A stretch of DNA of 5,201 nucleotides from CAZXMB01 sp964641715 (lineage in GTDB: Bacteria; Desulfobacterota; BSN033; UBA1163). The notes under the pieces were generated by a model, which was given only the letters and a program-made list of their open reading frames with translations, was not told the DNA's origin and did not search any database. Within the stretch, counting starts at the first letter, position 1. Every line of letters starts with the position of its first letter. The stretch lies in the NCBI GenBank assembly GCA_964641715.1, contig CAZXMB010000191.1:1-5201 (forward strand). Direction: 5' to 3'. The translations under genes and the position numbers were made by a program. This document shows positions 1 through 5,201 of this stretch, in pieces.

Positions 1-1221
1 TCAAATCATCTTTTTAACCTTTTTTGAGAGGGCCCGGATCAACTCCTTCTTCCTTTCCCGATGAATGATACAAGAGGCGATGTAACGGTGGCACCCCTCC
101 GCAAAGCCTCCCGCTTCCTCACTGGCTTGAGGAAGAATCTCGGTGAGGTCAGGCCTCTCTCCTTTTTCAATGGCATGGCGTAATGCCGGCGGGACTCTCA
201 TCGAAACCTTGACCACTTTCTCATCGAGCCTCCCGAGATAAGGGTTTTCCTTGGGAAAGTTTTGGAAGCCCACCAGATACTGACCCTCATCAATCCAGTC
301 CGAATTCATGATTTCGTCGCAAAATAGACCGATGGACTTCAGGCCGAGCGGGAAAAAGCGGTCTCTGACATCGACCCACTGGATCTCTCCCTCAGAGGAA
401 ATTCCGTCATGCTGAAGCCTTCTTTTCTCTTTCTGAAACCGTTCTTCCTGGATTCCTCTCATCTCCTCACCAAACCTTATGGAACGGGCGGTATAGCCTT
501 GCAGGCAGACCCGGATGGCCAGATCCGCTCCCCTCCGGTAATAGCCATTGACCGAAAGCTCAGAGACGGAGCGAACGACCTTCATTCCGCTTTCATTTTT
601 AAATAAAGGGAAGCAATAAGGGTCTAAACCCTCCCTGTTAAGAAGACGGATCAGGCCCCTGGCCATTGCATCCTCCATGGCCACCCGATTCAGACCTCTC
701 ACCCTTCCTTTAATGAATTGACCATCTCCGAGGGCTCCCAATACCCCTAAATAAGAAAGATCATCATTTTCTCTGTTCAGGGCCCTGGCGAAGAGATAGG
801 CCACCGTAGCCCCGGAGCAACTCATGTCCCCATCGATATCGAACCTCTCCGGATTGATATGGAGGAGATCGAAATCGAGAAGTCCAAGGGGCGGATGGTG
901 ATCCAGAATGATGACCCGTTGACCGGTTAGTCTTTTTTTACTGATCATGCCTGCCACCTGTTCTCCGAAGTCCGCATAGAGGATCAGCTTCCGATGGGGC
1001 TGATGAATCCTGGAGAGAAGGGAGGGGTGGATTTTTTCAAGCGGGATATTTTCGGTTTGAAACCTCTCCCGTTGCAGTGCCCTTTTTAAAATGGCACCTG
1101 CCGAAATCCCATCGGTATCGTTATGATGGACAATGGTGGCCACGCGGGGAGAGAGATGTTTGAAATATCGTGAAGCCTCCCGAATCGCCTCCATGAAATA
1201 TTTCGTCCGGTCCTGTTTCAT
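1..1221 (-). CDS. DHH-family phosphoesterase, RecJ-like, with DHHA1-like C-terminus
   Basis: This is a predicted soluble, metal-dependent (usually manganese) phosphoesterase of 406 residues, complete to the TGA at 3-1. The DHH catalytic motifs appear in order: HHNDTDGIS (32-40; Asp35, Asp37), YADFGE (82-87; Asp84), DHHPP (107-111) and LGALGDG (161-167; Asp166). CSGATVAYLFA (135-145) is also typical. The D-T-D-G-I-S form of motif I resembles RecJ and its archaeal-type relatives more than the PDGD form of NrnA/oligoribonuclease-like proteins. A charged helical stretch (about 250-272) leads to the C-terminal half. There GCHRYIAS (376-383) sits where DHHA1 domains have their GGHxxAAG substrate-binding signature, so the motif is altered. 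The protein is shorter than RecJ (over 550 residues) and longer than NrnA (about 320), with no membrane segment or GGDEF-like domain. Likely substrates are single-stranded DNA, short RNA or a cyclic dinucleotide; the sequence does not decide. It probably shares a transcript with the transporter, with no obvious functional link. Confidence 0.92.
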   Translation of the reverse strand: MKQDRTKYFMEAIREASRYFKHLSPRVATIVHHNDTDGISAGAILKRALQRERFQTENIPLEKIHPSLLSRIHQPHRKLILYADFGEQVAGMISKKRLTGQRVIILDHHPPLGLLDFDLLHINPERFDIDGDMSCSGATVAYLFARALNRENDDLSYLGVLGALGDGQFIKGRVRGLNRVAMEDAMARGLIRLLNREGLDPYCFPLFKNESGMKVVRSVSELSVNGYYRRGADLAIRVCLQGYTARSIRFGEEMRGIQEERFQKEKRRLQHDGISSEGEIQWVDVRDRFFPLGLKSIGLFCDEIMNSDWIDEGQYLVGFQNFPKENPYLGRLDEKVVKVSMRVPPALRHAIEKGERPDLTEILPQASEEAGGFAEGCHRYIASCIIHRERKKELIRALSKKVKKMI

Positions 1222-1224
1222 TTT

Positions 1225-2328
1225 TTAATCCTGAGGAGGAAACAGAAGGTTCCCATTCTCCTGATCATAGAGGAGCATCGAATCTTTTGAGAGTTGGAGG
1301 AAGACCGTTTCCCCAACTTCGAGGGCGACCTCTTCCACCAAACGGATATTCAGGAGGAGACCTTCCTTTCTCACCTGAACTGTCGTTTCAGCTCCTGCCG
1401 GCAAGACCGAGTAGACCTCTCCGGAAATGGAATTCACTTCCTCTTTTTTGGAAATCCGGATATCCTCCGGCCTGATGGCCACCGTCACTTTTTTCCCGCT
1501 GAGATCTTCCATGGGAGGTGCGGGAAGGAGGAGGTGATCTCCTTCCAAAAAGGGTTTCCCGTTTTTTACAATCATCTTTCCGGGGATAAAATTGATGGTC
1601 GGGCTTCCGATGAAATCCGCCACGAAGAGGTTGGCCGGCCTTTTATAAATCTTCAGGGGAGAGTCGACCTGCTGAAGCCTCCCCCTATCCATGACCGCCA
1701 CTCTGGAGGAAAGGGTGAGGGCTTCGGTCTGATCGTGAGTGACATAGAGGGTCGTAGCCCCGGATTCCCGGTGGATCCTTTTGATCTCGGCGCGCATCTC
1801 CATTCTCAGTTTGGCATCCAGGTTGGAGAGGGGTTCATCCATCAGGAAGATGGAGGGGCTCGTGACGAGCATCCGGGCCAGGGCCACCCTTTGCTGCTGG
1901 CCACCGCTGAGCTCCTGAGGATATCTTTTCTCCATCCCCTGGAGGCGCATATAGTCCAGGGCAGTGATCACCTTCTCCTTTAAAATCCCCGGGTCTTTCT
2001 TCTGGATTTGAAGTCCAAAGGCCACATTCTGGAAGACGTTCATGTGAGGCCAGAGGGCATAAGATTGAAAGACCAACCCAATTCCCCTTTTTCCCGGAGG
2101 AACGAAGATTCCCTCCCGGGAGGAAAAGACCTTTTCGCCTCTGACTTTCATTTCACCTTCATCCGGAATTTCAAGCCCCGCAATAATTCGTAGCACAGTG
2201 GTTTTTCCGCATCCGGAAGGGCCGAGAAGCGTGAGGAACTCCTGGGCCTTCACGTCGAGGCTCAGGTGGTCCACAGCGATAACCCGGCCAAATCGCTTTG
2301 AGATATTTTCCAGTTCAATCCATGCCAT
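1225..2328 (-). CDS. ABC importer ATP-binding protein, FbpC/PotA class
   Basis: This 367-residue cytoplasmic ATPase powers the importer formed by the two upstream genes. All nucleotide-binding motifs are intact: Walker A GPSGCGKTT (36-44), Q-loop glutamine 88 in GLVFQSYALWPHM, signature LSGGQQQR (140-147), Walker B IFLMDEP (160-166) with catalytic Glu165, D-loop SNLDA (168-172) and H-loop His198 in YVTHDQTEA. The segment YALWPHMNVFQNVAFGL is characteristic of the iron/sugar/polyamine importer ATPases. After about residue 240 comes a C-terminal TOBE-like regulatory domain, marked by VTVAIRPEDIRIS (281-293), then VYSVLPAGAETTVQVR and a final strand-rich stretch. Total length and layout match FbpC, PotA and related proteins. 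The start is fixed by the MAWIELENISKRFG opening and the ribosome site 10 bases upstream. The stop is three bases before the next gene. The family is certain; substrate specificity comes from the binding protein and cannot be read here. Confidence 0.97.
   Translation of the reverse strand: MAWIELENISKRFGRVIAVDHLSLDVKAQEFLTLLGPSGCGKTTVLRIIAGLEIPDEGEMKVRGEKVFSSREGIFVPPGKRGIGLVFQSYALWPHMNVFQNVAFGLQIQKKDPGILKEKVITALDYMRLQGMEKRYPQELSGGQQQRVALARMLVTSPSIFLMDEPLSNLDAKLRMEMRAEIKRIHRESGATTLYVTHDQTEALTLSSRVAVMDRGRLQQVDSPLKIYKRPANLFVADFIGSPTINFIPGKMIVKNGKPFLEGDHLLLPAPPMEDLSGKKVTVAIRPEDIRISKKEEVNSISGEVYSVLPAGAETTVQVRKEGLLLNIRLVEEVALEVGETVFLQLSKDSMLLYDQENGNLLFPPQD
1229..1232 (-). promoter_or_regulatory. 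Short ribosome binding site of the DHH gene
   Basis: On the coding strand AGGA lies 7 bases before the ATG at 1221, overlapping the last codons of the ATPase gene (the ATPase ends Q-D-stop as CAG GAT TAA). It is a short but well-spaced match. With only three bases between stop and start, translation is probably coupled to the ATPase. Confidence 0.45.
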
Positions 2329-2329
2329 C

Positions 2330-4117
2330 TCAGATCATCTCCCTTTTTCCGATCCCTCTTGCAATGAATTCTCCTCCGATGACCAGAACTACGATCAGGA
2401 CGATGATGGCATCGGCAAACTGGGAATAACCCTGTTCGACATACCGGAAGGTCATGGTGGTCAATGTCCTGGTGTTCGGGGTGATCAATAGAATAATGAG
2501 GGAAAGCTCCCTCATCGTGGCAATAAAGGTCAGGATGAATCCCGAGACAGACCCCGAAAGGGTGAGAGGAAGGATGATCCTCCTGAATCTCCTGAACCAT
2601 GAAGCTCCTGCCACTGCGGCTGCCTCCTCCAGTTCTCCAGCCACCTGAAACATGGAGGAGATCCCGGAGCGCGCAGAGAAAGGAAGATTTTTTGCCATAC
2701 ACACCAGCACCAGCAGGAGAAAGGTTCCATAGAGCGGAGGCATGGGTCCGATCCTCCGGGTGAAGAGGGAAAGGTAAAGGGCGCCAAAGGCAATACTCGG
2801 AATCAGGTAGGGGAGAAAGGATTGCTGTTCCAGCAGGGAGGAGAGCCTGGTCTTTCTGCCTTTGACCACCGCGTAACCGATCAATATTCCCATCATGCCG
2901 GTCATCAGGGCCACGATGACAGAGAGTTTGATACTGTTCCAGGCCGCCCCCAGAATCTGAATATTTCTCAATATACCGCTTTCTCCTTCTGCCAAGGCAA
3001 GATTGCCTTTTCCCTGCCAGTAGTGAAGGGTGAGATTTCCGAGAGAGTAGTCATTGGGATAGAGCATCAGGGTCTGCCAGATCAAAAGGAGAAGGGGAAT
3101 GAAGACCGCTAAAAGAAGGGTAGAGAGGACCAGGGCGAGGGCAGGGTATCTCCATTTCCCCAGGGGGTTCTGGCGGTGGCGAAAACCTTTCCCCGCAATC
3201 GTGACAAAGCTCCTCGAACCGATGACTTTCTGATTGGCGTAAATGATGAACAGGGAGATCAGGATCAATACAAGGGCGGAGATATAGGCCATTGCAGGGG
3301 TGCGATTGGTAATGTTGGAATAGATCGTCGTTGCCAGGGTAAAGTATCGGACAGGGGCCCCCAAGAAGTAAGGGGTCCCGAAGGTCCCCAGGGCCCTGGA
3401 AAAGGTAAGAATGAAAGAGGAGAGGAGAGCGGGAAGCACGATGGGAAAGGTGATCCGTCTCAGGATGGTGGGGCGACTGGCTCCCAGTACCTCTCCGGAT
3501 TCTTCAAGATGGGAATCGATCGAGACCAGTGCCCCGGAAACTAAGAGATAGGTGAAAGGATAATAGTGGAGAGAGAGGGTAACCACAATGGGGATAAACC
3601 CATAAGCCAGCCAGTCCGGCGTGGGAACACCGAAAAGGTATTGATAGATTCCTGCGGCACCCCCGATCCGTTCGTTCTTAAAAAAGTCCAGCCAGGCCAG
3701 GGCTAAGGTGTAAGAAGGGAGGACATAGGGGATCACCGCAAAGATCCCGATAGTCTTTCTGAGAGGCATGTCAGTCCTGACCACCAGCCAGGCCATGAGA
3801 GCCCCGATCGCTATGGCCAGAAATGAGATCGTCAGGGAAGTGGTCAGGGAGTGGAAAAGAGGCCGGTAGAAGATATTGACACTTAAAGGGCTTGAAAAAA
3901 TTCGCTTAAAATGAAAGAGCGTCCAGGCCCCCGGGTCAGCAGCCCTGGATATTCTTCGGTCCGCCTCCTGCCAGATCATGGTCTCATGAACCATCTGAAG
4001 GAAGGGGATGATGATGAACAGGGTGAGCAAAAGGACAAGGAGAATTCCTATGAGGGTATGGGGCTGGGAGAGAGTGAATTTGGACCGCTGAAAAAACCCC
4101 TTCCATGAAACATCCAT
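2330..4117 (-). CDS. ABC importer permease, two fused transmembrane domains (FbpB-type)
   Basis: This 595-residue inner-membrane protein forms the translocation pore. Two homologous permease domains lie in one chain, as in FbpB/AfuB-type iron(III) permeases. About twelve hydrophobic segments are visible, near residues 22-42, 90-112, 122-145, 170-195, 225-243, 276-294, 325-349, 393-416, 433-452, 463-478, 516-535 and 569-588. Each half has the cytoplasmic EAA loop that docks on the ATPase: EESGEVLGAS followed by ITFPIVLPAL (about 205-230), and LEEAAAVAGAS followed by IILPLTLSG (about 496-522). Each half also has the short periplasmic stretch after its first membrane segment typical of the family (WTLFHFKRIF near 65-74; LGNLTLHYW near 359-367). 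The ATG at 4117 is the only common start codon after the upstream in-frame stop. The TGA lies one base before the ATPase start, so the two products are probably translationally coupled. One chain should pair with two copies of the ATPase. The length is normal for a fused permease. Confidence 0.95.
   Translation of the reverse strand: MDVSWKGFFQRSKFTLSQPHTLIGILLVLLLTLFIIIPFLQMVHETMIWQEADRRISRAADPGAWTLFHFKRIFSSPLSVNIFYRPLFHSLTTSLTISFLAIAIGALMAWLVVRTDMPLRKTIGIFAVIPYVLPSYTLALAWLDFFKNERIGGAAGIYQYLFGVPTPDWLAYGFIPIVVTLSLHYYPFTYLLVSGALVSIDSHLEESGEVLGASRPTILRRITFPIVLPALLSSFILTFSRALGTFGTPYFLGAPVRYFTLATTIYSNITNRTPAMAYISALVLILISLFIIYANQKVIGSRSFVTIAGKGFRHRQNPLGKWRYPALALVLSTLLLAVFIPLLLLIWQTLMLYPNDYSLGNLTLHYWQGKGNLALAEGESGILRNIQILGAAWNSIKLSVIVALMTGMMGILIGYAVVKGRKTRLSSLLEQQSFLPYLIPSIAFGALYLSLFTRRIGPMPPLYGTFLLLVLVCMAKNLPFSARSGISSMFQVAGELEEAAAVAGASWFRRFRRIILPLTLSGSVSGFILTFIATMRELSLIILLITPNTRTLTTMTFRYVEQGYSQFADAIIVLIVVLVIGGEFIARGIGKREMI
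2339..2345 (-). promoter_or_regulatory. Ribosome binding site of the ATPase gene, inside the permease 3' end
   Basis: On the coding strand AAGGGAG lies 10 bases before the ATG at 2328, within the last codons of the permease gene. It is a good Shine-Dalgarno match, and it supports the ATG at 2328 as the start and coupled translation across the one-base gap. Confidence 0.65.
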
Positions 4118-4165
4118 TCTTCTGGTACTCTCACCTTCTTCTGGAATGATAGGACCGGACTTGGG
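4118..4165 (-). other. Short intergenic spacer between binding protein and permease
   Basis: This 48-base gap separates the TAG of the binding protein from the permease ATG. It is the longest non-coding stretch in the window. The permease frame is open through it back to that TAG but holds no ATG, GTG or TTG codon. I see no strong hairpin followed by a T-run, so no intrinsic terminator, and nothing that looks like a promoter. Read-through transcription into the permease is therefore expected. Confidence 0.7.
4130..4140 (-). promoter_or_regulatory. Likely ribosome binding site of the permease gene
   Basis: On the coding strand the sequence reads AAGAAGGTGAG, ending 12 bases before the ATG at 4117. 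It matches the anti-Shine-Dalgarno only partly (AAGG then TGAG) and its spacing is on the long side. It is nevertheless the best candidate upstream of the only possible start in this frame, since the preceding stop in the same frame is the TAG of the binding-protein gene. Confidence 0.5.
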
Positions 4166-5201
4166 CTATTTGAGATTTCCCAGCCAGAAATCCCTGATCT
4201 CCTGTCCATGATCCCAGACATACTTCGGGTCGGACATCCAGACATTGAGCTGATGCAATGTCTTAGATCCTTTCGGTGCCGGTTGATCCGTTCGGGTCGG
4301 GAGATCCCCCAGGACAAAATAAGGTTTATATCCCTGTCCACCTTTTTCATCTCCCATCATCCACCGTATGAGAAGTTTTGCCGCATGGGGGTGTTTTGCG
4401 CGATTGATCATGACGATCACCACTTCCGTGGCAATCCCCATGATAGGCCGGACATCATAGGCCACATCAAAGACCAGTTTTGGATTCTTTTCCTTATCCC
4501 TAAGGCGGGAAAAAGCGGTAATCCCTACCGGAGGTTTCTGCTGCCCGGGCTGTCCCACCGCATTTGAGACATCGTTGGTCGAGCCTGCAATCACCGCATC
4601 ATTTCTGAGAATCCGGAGGATCCATTCATAGCCTGCATTCTTCGATCCCCTGGTCAATGAAAGGGGTTTACCAAAGACCCTCTGGTACTCCTTTCCCATT
4701 TCATCCGAATGCTGGACGAATGTAGTCAGAAACTCCGTGAACTCGGGCATCTTGATAGGGTCCGGGAAGAGGACCTTCGATTTCCATTCGTCTTTCGTAA
4801 GGTCCCAGAGACTCTGGACAGGAGATTGCTTATTGACCTCTGTATTGTAAACCAAAGCATCCAGGCTGACATGATGGACCAGGAAGGGTTTCTGAAAACG
4901 TTCAGGGATCACCGGTTTCAGATCCAAGGGGACATAGGTAAAGGCATGCCCTTTGGACATCAGTTCATTGAGAACAGTGGCAGGATCTTTTAGAAAGATC
5001 ACATCCGCCACAAAATTGCCTGCCTTCTGTTCCGCAAGGATCTTGGTGACAATCTCTGCGGAATCCATATCGAACCCGTTCACTTTAATGCCGGGGTATT
5101 GCTGTTCAAAGGTCTTACCGAACTGGTGAACCCTTGAGGAATAGGAGTAGATGGTCACCTCTTTTTCAAGCTTCGCCTTTTCATAAATCTGCTTCTCGTC
5201 A
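4166..5201 (-). CDS. ABC importer substrate-binding protein, FbpA-like class (5' partial)
   Basis: This is the extracytoplasmic solute receptor of the importer encoded by the next two genes. It ends at TAG (4168-4166) and runs open off the right edge. Fourteen in-frame codons (5200-5159, DEKQIYEKAKLEKE) precede the GTG at 5158, which is therefore an internal valine and not the start. The visible N-terminus, with IYEKAKLEKE followed by VTIYSYSS and then FEQQYPGIKV, is the classic first strand and helix of iron(III)-type family 1 binding proteins. The visible part is 344 residues, so probably only the signal peptide and a few residues are missing. Other family-like stretches are the YNTEVN and SLWDLTKDEWKSKVLFPDP segments (residues about 104-134 counted from the GTG), and GIATEVVIVMINRAKHPHAAKLLIRWM near the second lobe. 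No adjacent tyrosine pair (the FbpA ferric ligand) is present, so iron is not assured as the substrate; other anions or organic ligands are possible. The class is confident, the substrate is not. Confidence 0.93.
   Translation of the reverse strand, partial: DEKQIYEKAKLEKEVTIYSYSSRVHQFGKTFEQQYPGIKVNGFDMDSAEIVTKILAEQKAGNFVADVIFLKDPATVLNELMSKGHAFTYVPLDLKPVIPERFQKPFLVHHVSLDALVYNTEVNKQSPVQSLWDLTKDEWKSKVLFPDPIKMPEFTEFLTTFVQHSDEMGKEYQRVFGKPLSLTRGSKNAGYEWILRILRNDAVIAGSTNDVSNAVGQPGQQKPPVGITAFSRLRDKEKNPKLVFDVAYDVRPIMGIATEVVIVMINRAKHPHAAKLLIRWMMGDEKGGQGYKPYFVLGDLPTRTDQPAPKGSKTLHQLNVWMSDPKYVWDHGQEIRDFWLGNLK

Noticed and set aside
1294..1983. A 229-codon open frame on the plus strand, opposite the ATPase gene.
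   Set aside because: It lies entirely antisense to a gene whose Walker A, signature, Walker B and H-loop motifs are all intact. Its translation is low in complexity, rich in Gly, His, Asp and Phe, and resembles no family I know. It is a frame shadow.
2262..2702. A 146-codon minus-strand open frame overlapping the permease end and ATPase start.
   Set aside because: It is out of frame with both clearly coding genes; the protein is rich in His, Ser, Gly and Cys and has no recognisable domain.
3176..3544. A 122-codon plus-strand open frame opposite the permease, very rich in Gly, Asp and Lys.
   Set aside because: This is the reverse-strand reading of hydrophobic membrane-segment codons. The permease frame is supported by two EAA loops and about twelve membrane segments.
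4118..4165. Possible terminator or attenuator hairpin between the binding protein and permease, which would explain higher binding-protein expression.
   Set aside because: No stable stem with a following T-run could be found by eye in the 48 bases.
4048..4350. A 100-codon minus-strand frame spanning the binding protein-permease junction, a possible small gene in the spacer.
   Set aside because: It overlaps both real genes out of frame. The true spacer is only 48 bases, and the product has no recognisable feature.
1..5201. Possible novel defence, toxin-antitoxin or mobile system, considered because the DHH protein is a nuclease-type enzyme.
   Set aside because: There are no repeats, inverted repeats, transposase, integrase, CRISPR units or defence partner domains. 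The neighbours are a standard importer, so ordinary co-transcription is the simpler reading.

Overview
The window is a tightly packed, single-strand stretch. All four genes lie on the minus strand and are read from the right edge towards the left. Gaps between genes are 48, 1 and 3 bases, so this looks like one operon with no non-coding region of any size. No RNA gene, mobile element, CRISPR array, clear terminator or promoter is visible. The promoter should lie beyond the right edge, because the first gene enters the window already in progress.

In transcription order the layout is as follows. (1) 4166-5201: the periplasmic or lipid-anchored substrate-binding protein of an ABC importer, missing its N-terminus at the window edge. 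(2) 2330-4117: a 595-residue membrane permease carrying two fused permease domains, as in FbpB-type iron(III) importers. (3) 1225-2328: the matching ATPase, with an intact nucleotide-binding domain and a C-terminal TOBE-like domain (FbpC/PotA class). (4) 1-1221: a DHH-family phosphoesterase with a RecJ-like motif set and a C-terminal DHHA1-like region. It starts 3 bases after the ATPase stop.

Genes 1-3 form a complete binding-protein-dependent importer of the iron(III)/polyamine/putrescine-like class: the binding protein captures solute outside the membrane, the fused permease forms the pore, and a dimer of the ATPase drives transport. The architecture points to the ferric-iron family. However, the visible binding protein has no adjacent tyrosine pair of the kind that binds iron in FbpA, so the substrate should be left open. 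The DHH protein has no obvious mechanistic link to the transporter and is probably co-transcribed only.

The organism cannot be named from this window. Moderate GC content, purine-rich Shine-Dalgarno-like sites, compact operon structure and the protein families fit a Gram-negative-type or environmental bacterium, for example of the Desulfobacterota or Nitrospirota kind, but this is a weak inference. I see no convincing sign of a previously undescribed system. The points worth a second look are the substrate question, the altered DHHA1 signature and the DHH-transporter linkage.
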